Shown: in pieces, positions 1 to 11,400 of the stretch
Numbering within the stretch: the stretch's first letter is position 1
Layout: each line of letters starts with the position of its first letter
Assembly (NCBI RefSeq): GCF_018139145.2
Contig: NC_059480.1
Span: 16,554,428 to 16,618,427, forward strand
Origin: Gymnogyps californianus
Taxonomy: Eukaryota; Chordata; Aves; Accipitriformes; Cathartidae
DNA: 64,000 bases
Direction of reading: 5' to 3'
Notes under the pieces: model-generated
The model's database searches: none
Seen by the model: the letters and a program-made list of their open reading frames with translations, nothing else
What the model was told of the DNA's origin: nothing
Made by a program: the position numbers and the translations under genes

Positions 1-3000
1 GTGCTCCCAAATCACCCATCAGCCAAGCCTCTGTGTACATCGGGCTTAAGAAAGAGTTTTCATGAGCAGAGAAGAGAGACACAGCTGTGAGGGAAACACC
101 TCCAGGCTCTGGCCTCCAGCCAGATAACTGGGGTTTTAACTCCCTCTAGGCATTGAAATAATGACCTTGAGTTGCCAATGTGCTCTCCCAGTCCTAAAGA
201 TAAAGGGTGTGTTAGAAAGTCCAGGGGAGAAGCTCCTTCCCTCCTCCTCTGTTTTGCACACACATGCATGCACAAGCTCTGCTTCCGGTGCAGATGGGTC
301 TTGCCCTTAGCAAAGGATTTTCAAGAGTTTCATTCCCACATAGGCACTAGAATAACTGGCCACATTTAAAGACTTCTTTCAATGTTTGACCCTGCTCCCC
401 ACTGGAAAATCCAGCCATGTGTGTCATAGCAGCAGCTACTGAGTGCTTCAGAAATACCTGGCTCTGATTTCAGAGCCTTAAAGCGGACTGAAGCATATTG
501 AATATCAGTACTTACAAATCCCATCCTACTGCCTCTCTCACTTTCCAGAGACAACTACTTGTTGGAGGATGGCTGTACAGGGTCAGCATATCCATGAGGA
601 TGCTGAGCAATTGTTCACCGGTTCTGGCCTGTCGTAAGATTTTCTACAGCACAGTAATCTGTGTATCTTAAATTGTTCCAATATCCAAGTACATCCCAAA
701 AAGGTTAGGTCAAATAGATCCTCAGAGGAATTCCTAGCACTATGTGCAAGGGACTGAGTTCAGCAACCCCAAAAGAGACCTGAAACCTCAACTCCTAGCG
801 TTTTTGTTGCCCCTGAACAGTCTGATCTACAAATCTTGCAGCAGTTCATGGCCAGTGCCTTTCTAGGAAGGACCCTGGATCACTTTATCTTCCCAGCACT
901 GATTGTCTGACATGTCATAAGGGCTGAGGAAATGGACAGGTGTTGTGGTCCAGACACAAAAAAGTGAGACATAGCCATATCCTGGGATGGGAATCTTTGA
1001 GCAATCTCTAAAATGCTGACTATGTCTTGGGCTTTTCCTTGACATGAAGATGCCCTAAAACCAGACTCACAGGTACTTGAGCTTGATGGCTTAGTTGCTC
1101 ACTGGGTGAGCAACGTAAGTGGTGCTAACTCTAGCTTCATGGTGGTAACTGTCTTCAGTATTGGCTTAACAGCAGTTCCTGCGGAGGACTTCAAATCTAG
1201 TCATCAGGCATCCTCTCTTCTTCCTCCTTCTATCTGTTTGTTACATCATTCCAATGCCCCCTCCTTCCTTCATCTGATTTTAGGAAGAACCACCTGAGTT
1301 CTTCCAAAGAAGAAAATTTTTCAGTGGTCATCCTGAAGGTGATCAGATTCTTCACTTGCCAATCTCAGGAAATTCATTCCATAACTATGCCATCAAGTTC
1401 ATACATGAGCACAGACACCACCCATCGCTGAGTCCCTGGGGGAGACTTGGTGAGATATGGGTAGAAATGCGATCCCTGCTATAACTGGCCCCTGGAGGAT
1501 CAGGACCAAGACCTTGCACGCACCAGGAACACGGTGAGAGCAAACAGGATCTCTGGATGCCAAGGGTTAGATCTTCACAGAGCCCATTCCCTGGAGGAGC
1601 TGAGAGATGTTTTCCTAATTGCACTTAGAAAACTCTTCCATGGTACCATGGATGAATTTTATCTTGTCAGGACCTTGGTGCACATCTCTCCATGGCTTAT
1701 GCACCGAGTATGACACACACACACGGGTCTGCCTCCCTCTCCCTCTCAGTCAGGCCTGGGTCTCACTTATTCTCATTGCTCCCCCTCTCCTGCCCTGGGA
1801 CTCCAACACCAGAAGCTGCTGTGCTCCACCTGGCCCTAGTGGCACATGGTAGGGAAAGTGGCCACACTTTGTGGTTGACCCTTCCAACAAGGCACACTCT
1901 CTACCTGCCACTTCACTCTTGAGCCTCTTCCCTAGATGCCCCACCACACCTGTCCCATCATCTGACACCATGATTAGTTTCATACATTTTGAGAAAGAAA
2001 TTTGTTGATGATATGACATAGAGCTACCTTCTATCAACAGCATGCAGAAGAAAGTTTAATAACTCCCTGTTTTTCCCACCGTTACTTCTCTAGTACTGTG
2101 AAACTCATTGTTTCCATTAATTTGATTGTGTCTGACTTTTGTTTTCTATCTGGCCTCTCGTACAGAATGTCCGGTGAAAGAACAATCCTAAAATAGAAAA
2201 AGCAAAAGCAAAATAAATCCTACCGTATGGGTCAAATCTCTTGGCCTCTATGGGATGGGTTTCGTGCCATGGAATCTCTATCAGAGCTTCCAGTATTGCT
2301 TTGGTAAACAACACATGAGCGACCGAATGCAGGACCACCTTTATTTCTCAGCAGCTTGCTGCCTTGCACAGACAAGCCCGGCGATCTGAGAGCCGTGGGT
2401 AATGACACACACGGTGCAGCTTTATACATGCCAAAACCACTTGTTTACAGACGGGAATGATTTCAGTGTTTTGGGGCATTCTGAGGGACAGTCTCGGGCC
2501 TTGTGGTCATTTGTGGCTTGCTGATTCAGGAGAGGAGAAAAAACAAAGGCAACAGGTGAAAACCGAGAAGCCGGGGAGGAGACACGATCCCTCCCAGAGC
2601 CCTCACCGGAGGGTGGTTTGGAGGAGAAGCTAGGAGTTCAGCCAGCCTCCAGCCTCATGCAACTTCAGTGTGTTACATATAAGCACATTTTAACTAGAGC
2701 CAGATGAAATCCATCATGTGAAGAGTAGAGTGAAACTACTCCCAAAACTGTAGCTTTATTACAGCCGGTGAGGAAACATGAATGTTTGAATGACTGCAAG
2801 AAGAGAGTTGATTATTAGCTTGGCTTATCTCCAGCAGATTAGGAATTCCATGTCTGCTGACCAAACACAGAGAGGTTTATGGTGTTTCTGACCCCCAACA
2901 TTTGAGAAGGAATAACTCATACAGCCCATTTTAAATCCAATTTTCACAATATATTCCCTATGTCTAGTCAGTATCAAATAAGTCCAGTCAGTCCCTCTAA

Positions 3001-6000
3001 CTCATGCTGCCTCCATCAACCACAAATTTCAATTCCAAAGTCTGACCTTTCCTCTTGGAAATGGAGATTTCAATTCGGGTGGGCAGGGAAAAGCTCTGGT
3101 TTTGATGCTATTCACTATCCTGTTGCCTTTTAGGTAATAAGAGTCATTTGGAGGAGATCTTCTCCAACAACCTTTTTTAAAACTTTGTACTGAATGGCAG
3201 TCCTGCAACAGTGAGCAGATGATGAAGGGTTAAACTTGCTTTGTGCTGCTGTGCTCTGCAGCCCTGCAAGCTGTGATATTTGGCTGCTTCAGCTGCTACC
3301 ATGGTCAAACACAACATCTTCCCCTCACTGCAGACTGGGTTGGACACAATCCTGACTAATCCCAGGGAAGATTTGCAGCCATCTTAGACCCTCCTGACAT
3401 CTGGGCAAAGACATCTGGGCGCTGCCTGCAAAACAGTGCTTGGAGCTATGGTTCAGCAGGGGTGTTTCTCCTGGATGGATGAGGGAGTAAGTGGGAGAGA
3501 GAGAAGAAAAAGCAGCCTGCAGATAAACAACAAAGTCATTTTAAGTTTTTTCTAGACAATGTAAACCAGAGCTAAATGTATGTGGTCCCACCAGTTTGCC
3601 CTTTTTCCCCAGAACCTTGGGGACATCAAATGAAACAGCAAGTCATAGGGTTCAAAAGAAACAAGATGTTGTACTTTCCTGTGACACACAAAGTAAACCT
3701 GCAAAACTCCTTGCTGCAGGATGCTGCAGGTGCCAGAAGTTTCAAAAAACAAACAGCCAAATTTATGGAGGAAAAATCAAGTGAGCAAAATTAAAGTTAA
3801 AAGTACTGGCGCTGGCTCAGGATATATTCAGACAAGGATCAGGGTGGGCTGTAACACATTTTGGGGTAGTGTCACTATGTGCTTGTGTTATTCCCTGGCT
3901 CTACAACTGGCTGCCACCAGAAACAGCAGGCTGGGTTGACGTTGTCTGGCCATTCCCATTTTCTGGTCCAGATGCGGAGCTTGTGTTTTCACTCTGAAAG
4001 CAGGATCAGGCAGCTGTGCCTGCTCTGCGCACCTGCGCATACTTATAAAAACTTATAATCAGAATGAGATGTTTGCCCCTAATACATCAGTTTTAGCTCA
4101 GGGATGAATTCAGGGCAGCCTGGGGGCCAGCTTTAGGGGACACCAGGACAGAGGATCACACGTGACCCCGTGCTCTCCAAACACAGGCATTGCACAGTGA
4201 GACCTTCCCTGAGAAACGTCTGAAAGAGGAGGAAACCAGGCTGCTCACCTGCAAGTCCTGGCAAGCGTTAAAGCTTGTTTTTGCCAGAAAGGGAAGCAGG
4301 TATCACTTACTACCCACAGAGCACAAATCTCTTCTGAGTGCGGAGGTGAGGCTGCTTGTCTGACTAACAACACCCAAAGGAGTGATATGACCAAGGTGTT
4401 AAGCATTTGCTCAGTGCAGCAAGGACTGTTGCACATGAGGACAATCCCTATGAACAATTAGAGGAGTCTGTCTACCTGCAGACTAAAACATCCCAGTTTG
4501 ATTTCAGTAACTCTCTGTATACATGCTTCTTCTCACTCGATCCTGCTTTTCTAAAGGGCAAAAATGAAGACTCACATGTTTACTTAAGAACAGGCCAGTC
4601 ACTAAGGACTGTCAGTACTGGAGTACCTTTAGCCTAGAGAATAGAGGGGAGATTGCAACATCTTGGAGAAACCCAGGTCTTTCAGCTGAGATTAATGATC
4701 TGAAGGAATGGTATTTCCCCAAAAGTCAGGTAGAAAAAGTAGGCAAAAATAGAGTGAAAACTCTTTCAGACTTCCAGTGAAAAAAGAATCTTAGGCAGAG
4801 GAAAGGCGGTGATTATTGAGTAAAAAGAGGGTTTATTTTGCCCATTGCACCAGTGCACAAAATCATCTAAAGAAAAGAAATAAGGTATTTCATGTCTCAA
4901 AGAAAGGAAAGAAGTCCAAAAGAGGAGACTCAATGCTCTTAGGGATGCTGTAAAATTCTCCACAAATTCCAGAGCACTGAGAACACTGATGAGTGATGAA
5001 GGGGAAAAGCGGAGTTTCAGTGTTTATCTTGCTCTGTAAATTCCTTGTGATGTCCACAGAAAGAGTTGCTGGGTTTTGAAATCTTTCATGAAACGTGAGT
5101 AAGAAGTATCAACTTCAAATTGTCTGTGGAAAGCAAAATATAAATTGGGTGTTCATGAACCTGGGACTCTGTGTGGAAGGTGTTTATATGAGTTGTCAGG
5201 GGTGTTCAATGGTCAAAGAGACATGAGCAACTTGTCTTCAAGCTCTCGCTTCCACAAAGCAAGATGCAGGCACATAACTTGTGCCTAGAAAGTGTGCACA
5301 AAGGCACAGGGAGGAGCCTGTGCTGCAGACCACATGGACTATGGGAGGTCGAAGAGCACATGGGTCTATCTATCTCAGTATTGCCTTTCATCGGCTTTGT
5401 TTGACCCAAGGCCACTCTGTCATGCATTCACTCAGTAACACTGCCCAGTGCAGCACCCATCAGGGACAGAGGAGCAATGGGACAGCTGTACAGCCCCTCC
5501 AGAACACAGCACCCATCTCCAGGCAGCTGTAGCCTGTAATCCCACAGCACCCCTCAGAGAATAAGGCTGTCTTCAGTCTAAGCTCCGTGGCCTTCTGCTG
5601 GGAGAAGAAACTGAGGACGCATGGTGTCCTGCTGTATGTCCAAGCAGTCAGACTCACACTATGGACAGATTTGGCACAAACTGGCCCAAAGCTGCCACCA
5701 GGACACACCCTAAGCCCAGCTTTTCCCAAGTAGAGGGTGGGCATGGATTGCAGTCCTTCCAAGAGCCAGCAGCATGGTCAGAGTGCTACACCATACAGCA
5801 CACGCCTGCATGCCTGCTACATGCATCTCCTCAAGACCACTCTTGATGTCCTTCCCAGTGCAAGTACAATCAGATTGTTGCCACCCAGGACTCCTCCCTG
5901 TACTTTCCTAGAAGGTTCAGTAGAAAGCCCAAGTCCTTCCCACACAAAACAGCTCTGTTCCCCCTCCTGGCTGCTCGGAGCCTGTAGCCAAAGGATCTAA

Positions 6001-7379
6001 ACCTGCTAAAAGTGTCTTTGGAATTTGTACCCCTGTCCAGAGCTGACCTTGCACCGCAGGAGTCAGTGAGGAGCTGCCTGATCTGTCTGGGGGGTAGCAG
6101 GAGGATCAGGAGAGGGGTGAGTCAGTTCAGCGCTCTGAAGCACCTGGGAACACTGCACATCCCTTTGCAGACAGACATTATCAGACTGATATGACTACCC
6201 AGACATCAGTGATCAAATCCAGACACTCCTCTGCCTGCTCTCCTCAGGTTTGCATGGGTTTCTGCCCTGCCTTTTCATCAGGCAAGGAATTGTTTCTCCC
6301 AGGGCCCAGCTCCAACAGCCAGCGCCATGTAGCAGAGTTCTTGATGAATATGCAGAGATGCATCTACTTTGTTATCTCTTCATTGCCAAAGAAAACTTTG
6401 CTGCTTTCCTCTTCTCCGCTCCCAAAACTATAAAACTGGGGTCCACAGAGACCCAAGGAAAACAACATTTCTTCAGCTGCAGATTCACAGCTTCCTGATT
6501 CCTTCAAAAGTGAAAAAGGACACGACTGGAAAAGTTTGCTACCAGGTAACTAGAATGGATTTTGTCACACCAGTGCTGCTGCCTGGACATTGGGGATGGG
6601 CAGTCGCAAGTGTTTTCAGAGCAAACTAGCTTTGCTTTAGCCTGGTGTGCGAGATTGCAGTTGCTTTTCTCCCCTTTGACTCCCCTGGCATTGCACAGGA
6701 CTGGTCAGGTAATCATGAGTCTGTTTGCAAATCTCAGGAAGCAGCTCCAGCAAAATCTCCTAAGTCATCAGAATGCAGCAAACCACGGTGTCAAAACAAT
6801 ACAACCCCATCCTACCTCCAGCAGGACCTTTATCAGTAATTATCACCTGTTTATCTCAGGGCCTGGGATGACAGCAGGTCCAGGCTGAATGTCCTCTCCA
6901 TCCAGCCCGTAGCGAAGGCAGGCAGCACCACCCAGACCATGCCGTGTGCTCCCCGGGCCCTCTGAAGGAAACAGTATTTCCTCACTCTGCCTATTCTGGG
7001 TCCAGATCTGTCAATATTCAAATATTCACGTAGGAGAAAGGTAAACTATAGTAACTGGATAAATACACGCCCAAGAAAGAGGACACTCCTTCCTGGTCTG
7101 TAATCCCCTTGTTCAATAAACCTTAGTAAATCACTGAAGCATTCAAAAATCGAAATTCCTTCTTTAAGAGAGACCCAGTAATGCAAAGATGTACAGCACA
7201 TCGTCCTTATTAAAATGGTAGATCCAAAAGTTTGGATTTAGGGTCCTGGCAGCATTTGTAGATGGATGATGAGTGTTTGCTCAGCTGCCTCTTTGAAAGC
7301 TCTTTAAAATCATAGTACTGATAATTTCCATGACTTCTCCATTGCTTCCTCTGCAGCAGTTTATTCCCATGTGTGCTGC
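1..7379. other. Upstream flank of CLDN1, no gene recognised
   Basis: No exon could be supported on either strand. Open frames here are short (about 110 codons or fewer in the part below 7 kb), overlap one another on both strands and resemble no family I know. In human, CLDN16 lies next to CLDN1 in head-to-head orientation, so it would be expected on the minus strand to the left. I looked for its conserved first-exon claudin signature (W, GLW, C, C after a first membrane segment) and did not see it, so CLDN16 probably lies beyond the left edge. Short CA runs and A/T-rich stretches occur, but no clear interspersed repeat. Confidence 0.6.
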
Positions 7380-7408
7380 ATGCCCGGGGAGCCGGGCAGT
7401 GACTCTGC

Positions 7409-7414
7409 CAGGTG
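7409..7414 (+). promoter_or_regulatory. E-box CAGGTG upstream of CLDN1 (first of two)
   Basis: CAGGTG is seen here and again at 7496-7501, about 0.6-0.7 kb upstream of the likely CLDN1 transcription start. CAGGTG/CACCTG is the recognition core of the Snail/Slug/ZEB repressors. In mammals Snail and Slug repress CLDN1 through promoter E-boxes. Whether these two copies are the functional equivalents is inference. Confidence 0.3.
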
Positions 7415-7495
7415 GGAAATGCCCCCCTGCCCTTGCCTTGCAGTGGCGGCACTGGGGCGGGCTGGGGAAGGTGGGTCACACAGACACCAGCAGGC

Positions 7496-7501
7496 CAGGT
7501 G
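7496..7501 (+). promoter_or_regulatory. E-box CAGGTG upstream of CLDN1 (second of two)
   Basis: Second CAGGTG, 87 bp from the first and on the same strand. A six-base motif is common by chance, so position relative to CLDN1 is the only reason to note it. Confidence 0.3.
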
Positions 7502-8013
7502 GGACTGGCACAGCCCCATCCCCACCTTTCCCGTCCCGTGTGCTGCCTCCGGGAGGGTGTCTTCACCAAAGGGAAGTTTATAGCTCGGGCTGGTAAGGGA
7601 CAGCAACAGGCAGCAAGACCCAAGGAAGGTGAGTGTGGGTTCATGCTCTCGGGACCCCCAGCTCTAGAAGGGGGGAGACCCGTGAGCACAACCAGGGCAC
7701 CCTTCGGAGGTGCCAAAACCTCCAAGGGTGCCAGAGCATTCCCTGGCATGCCCCGTGGGAGACAGAAAGGACAGTCCCACCAGCCGTTTCTTCAGAGGCA
7801 GAGAGGGAGAGGAAGGGCCCCAGGGGCTGTGGGGCGGGGTGAAACCCTGGAGGGGGTCACTCCCGGGGGGGGGGTATCCACATCGCCCCCGACGCTGCGC
7901 CCCGGGGAGGAAGGGGTAGGGGGAGCGGCAGCAGCCCGGGCGGCTCCCCCGGTTTCACCGCGGAGGAAGGCGGAGGGGTGCGAGGGGCCGCGTCCCGCCG
8001 CGGAAAACCCCGC

Positions 8014-8033
8014 GGGGCGGGGCGGGGGCGCGG
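8014..8033 (+). promoter_or_regulatory. CLDN1: GC-box cluster in the CLDN1 core promoter
   Basis: Overlapping GGGGCGGGG/GGGCGGGGGC motifs lie about 30 bp upstream of the TATA-like box and match the Sp1/KLF consensus. Sp1 sites are known to drive mammalian CLDN1. This supports the core promoter being placed here. Confidence 0.5.
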
Positions 8034-8059
8034 CCGCCAGGGGGCGCCCTTTGCGCGGC

Positions 8060-8067
8060 TTTAAAAG
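8060..8067 (+). promoter_or_regulatory. CLDN1: TATA-like box of CLDN1
   Basis: TTTAAAAG is an isolated A/T motif inside very G+C-rich sequence, just after a GC-box cluster. A TATA-like element here would place transcription initiation near 8090-8100, giving a 5' UTR of about 115-125 nt before the ATG at 8214. The start site itself is inferred. Confidence 0.5.
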
Positions 8068-8213
8068 CTGCGCGGGGCGGTGCGCGGGCGGCAGTGCGGT
8101 GCGTGAAGCTGGTTGCGCGCTCTCGCTTCCCCTCGCAGCGACCCTCCGCCGGCGCGGAGCAGGGTTTCCCGCCGCCCCCCCCCGCGCTCTCCCCGGCCCG
8201 GGTCCGCGCAGAC

Positions 8214-8436
8214 ATGGCCAGCGGGGGCCTGCAGCTCCTGGGCTTCGTGCTGGCCTTCCTGGGCTGGATCGGCATCATCATCAGCACCGCCATGCCCCAG
8301 TGGAAGATGGCATCCTACGCGGGGGACAACATTGTCACGGCCCAGGCGCTCTACGAGGGGCTATGGATGTCGTGCGCCATGCAGAGCACGGGGCAGATCC
8401 AGTGCAAGGTGTATGACTCGCTGCTCAAGCTGGAGA
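8214..8436 (+). CDS. CLDN1: CLDN1 coding exon 1
   Basis: Encodes residues 1-74 plus the first base of codon 75: membrane segment 1 and most of extracellular loop 1, including W30, GLW49-51, C54 and C64. It ends at a strong donor, A|GTAAGT at 8437. The 223-nt length leaves phase 1. The frame stays open past the donor into intron 1, but that extension has no claudin character. Confidence 0.97.
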
Positions 8437-11400
8437 GTAAGTTGGGGCTGGGGGGTGCGGGTGTTGGGGTGCCCGTCCTGTTGGGGCTGGGGCGTATCCG
8501 TCCCGTCGGGGTCATCCCCTCCGCCCCAATGCCTCTCCGGTCGAGGCTGAGGGTACCGGTCCCGTATTGTGTATGCCCGGGGAGCCGGGCAGTGCCGGTG
8601 CCGATCGCGTCGGGGCTCGGACTGAAGTACTGGGACCGGGGCTGCCAGTCCTGTCGTGCCCCCCCTCCGCCCAGTGCCTGTCCCGCTGGGGGTGCCGGTG
8701 CTGTCGAGTCTCGAGGTCTCTGTCCTGTTGGAACTACGCTGCGTGACCCTTCGGGGTTGAAGGTGCGGGGCTCGGGGTCACCCATCTTTTTAGTGGCTCC
8801 TCATCCCGTCGGGGCTCGGATGCGTGTGTCTTGGGGTTCCCTCGGTGGCTGTCCCGGCCGGGGCTGAGGGTGACTCCCCCGGTGACTGTCCTTCGGGGCA
8901 GCCGGGGCTCTGCGGCGGCTGCTGAAGCGCATCCCGCGGCAGTACCGCCTCCTCGGGCGGGGGGCTCGGCGGGGCAGCACCGGGAGGGGAGCCGGAGCCG
9001 TCCCGTAGCCCCGTACCCGCACGCCGGCTTCCCGTCCTCCAGAAAAACGTCCCGGGAGGGGAAGGGTCAGATCCTCCACGTGTGTGCGGGAAGGCGCCGT
9101 GATTGCGAACAAGAGCTTTTGGGTGTAGAAGTTCAGACAGGGACTGCCTTCGTTGAGCACGGCTCAGCAGGAAGCAAAGTTCGTCAGCGGTGCTGAAGTG
9201 GGCTTTTCGAGCACGGATCCTTTTCTTTTTGCGTTTGACTGTTTTGGTCTTTTGTTCTCTGGGAAAGTCGCTGCTACTCCCGTGGGGCTTTTAAGCAAAG
9301 GGCTGGCAGGTGAGCTGGACTTTAGCCCAGGTAGCACTGCCTGTAGTTTTTAGGCAGACCGGTACATCAAGATAATCTCTAGGTCTCTCGTCTTGGGACG
9401 ACGAAGCCATCTCAAGCATGCAGGAACTGCAGCTTGGCTTGCTGGGGTGTCATTCGGGGCGGTCAAGCCGAGCTGGAGCCCCAGTGAGGGCTGTTTCTAC
9501 AGCGCTGGAGCATATAACTTACGCTGGCACCCAAAGGGGTTAAAAAAAAAAAAATCATCCTTTCTCAATATCCCTCCCCTCATCCCGAGTCCAGTAGTGT
9601 CCCGGAACACCTTCATCCCTCTCCCTCCCTAATTAATAAAATAATTGCCACCTTGGTCACCTTCTCTTTCCCAAAGGAATGGGCAGGCAGTTTCACGTAA
9701 ACCGGGGACCATTGGGAGTATCCCCGAGTTAGATTGCCGCCAACCCTTCCTGTGTGTCACGCAGGAGAGCCGGACACCCCAGGCCCCACCTTCATTGCCA
9801 GCCCACATCAATCACTCCTGCTCCCTTGCCCCGAACACCCGTGGGCCCTGCAGCTGGCAGAGGTGCAAATTACTCCCTTCAGCAGTGCGGTGCACCCACT
9901 TAGCACTAACAGGGTGCAGGGCTGTGGATAATCGGGGCTGGGCTAAGCACACAGTCTGGGGTGGTTTGAGTAGTAATTATGTATAAGCTTAGCTTCAAGC
10001 CTCTTATCTCGCACTGAGGATGGGGGGTGAAGATGCCGGCAGTGCTGAGGAATCTCCAGCCATCCCCTGGGTGGGTTGCGAAAGGTAAACTTGCCTCGGG
10101 GGCTGTGTGGCTGCAGCCCATTGTGCTGTAAATGAGACCTGCCTGCAGAATCAGATGCGGAGCCTGGCTTGAACAGACTCCTAAAAACCTGCCCTAGGAC
10201 CTCCAGACCTGGCCCATTCATTGCTGAGCGCTGAAAACCAGCTGCTCCCCTCACCTTTGTTCTGCAAACAATAAGGGCTCTTCTCTTCCAGGGCTACGGG
10301 GGAGGGAGGTGTGAGGTGCCAGGGACCGAGGCTGAGGTATTAGTGGCCTTTTGTGCTCTTACAGAGCCCCTGGCCCTGCAGGGCACGCTTGCCTGAAAAT
10401 TCCCAGGAAGCCCAAGAAATGTAGGAATCGCAGGGGATGTTTTCCTCGTTGGGAAGGTCAGTGAGGGCTGGCTAAAGGACTCCTTGTTCTTTCAGTACCC
10501 CAGCTTGCTTAGGTTGTGCCTTTACCGCTTGAAAGCAGATCATGCCTACGGGCATACACGTTCTCTGCTGTTTTTCCTGCCTGGTCTCCCTTCAAGGTCT
10601 TACAGCTACATAGGCTTGGGCAGGGACCAGCAGTGCTGCTTTGGGTGGAGGTGTGAAAAAAAAACCATTTATACCCCATTCAACAGCCGCACCCTGGGAC
10701 AGGTGCAGCTGTGCAGTAAGAGCTCCCTTACTGCAGTCATTCATGTCATCGTGAAGGTGGTACAGCTCTGTGGGCAGAAAAACTTCTGCTTGGCCACGCT
10801 TTCCTGCCAGAGCTTCGCATGCCCTGAATGCTCTGAGCCACATGTCAGAGCCTCATGCACTGATGGGAGAGGCTTAGATCTGTAATTACTTTGTCCCCGT
10901 AGAAAGGACTGAGCCGCCTCGCACCTGCGGTAATTCATGGTTGTGGGAATGCTGGAAAGCTTTGCCAGCCAGCTTTTGCATGTCTGGTAGCTATTGCCAT
11001 TCCTCTAGATGTGTCAGTGTTTGGCTGCTTGGACTGATGCTGCATGTCAGAGATGGGGTTGGCACAAGCTCATAAGCACCGTTAGCCAACTGAGGGGCCT
11101 CCAGCTTCCCGTGTGGCCACACTGCTGGAGTGCACCCATGCTGGCACTTCTCCCGCAGCTGTGTTCAGCTGAGGGCTTATGTCAGTGCTCCTATTCAGGC
11201 AATAGAAAGGCTGCGTTTTGCTGGCTTACGTGAAAAGCAGTGCGTGGCCACATGCAGACATAGAGGCAACAAAAGCCACCCTTGCAACAAGGCTTTGTTG
11301 CACAGCCTCAGCATTATTCTTGTAGCCCTCCAGCATTGTCCATGGAGCTTAGCTGAGCTTTGTGCTCCTCCGGGGTCTCGGGGGGTTGGTCTCAGACAGG

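Larger units (their letters stand above)
7400..9060. promoter_or_regulatory. CLDN1: CpG-rich island over CLDN1 promoter, exon 1 and start of intron 1
   Basis: The sequence changes from A/T-rich flank to strongly G+C- and CpG-rich DNA from about 7400, densest at 7900-9060. It contains GC boxes (GGGGCGGGG near 8014), several G runs, a TATA-like box at 8060 and the start codon at 8214. This is the usual form of a vertebrate CpG-island promoter. Boundaries were judged by eye, not computed. Confidence 0.75.

Noticed and set aside
4026..4058. Two TGCGCA palindromes followed by a repeated ACTTATAA
   Set aside because: Short and not a proper NRF1 site (spacing CC instead of direct join). Likely chance.
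7210..7749. Minus-strand open frame of 179 codons in the CLDN1 upstream region
   Set aside because: Lies in GC-rich DNA with open frames on both strands, has no recognisable domain, and is rich in proline, serine and arginine as expected from composition.
7412..8416. Plus-strand open frame of 334 codons running over the CLDN1 promoter and exon 1
   Set aside because: It reads CLDN1 exon 1 in the wrong frame. Openness is due to high G+C. The claudin frame is unambiguous.
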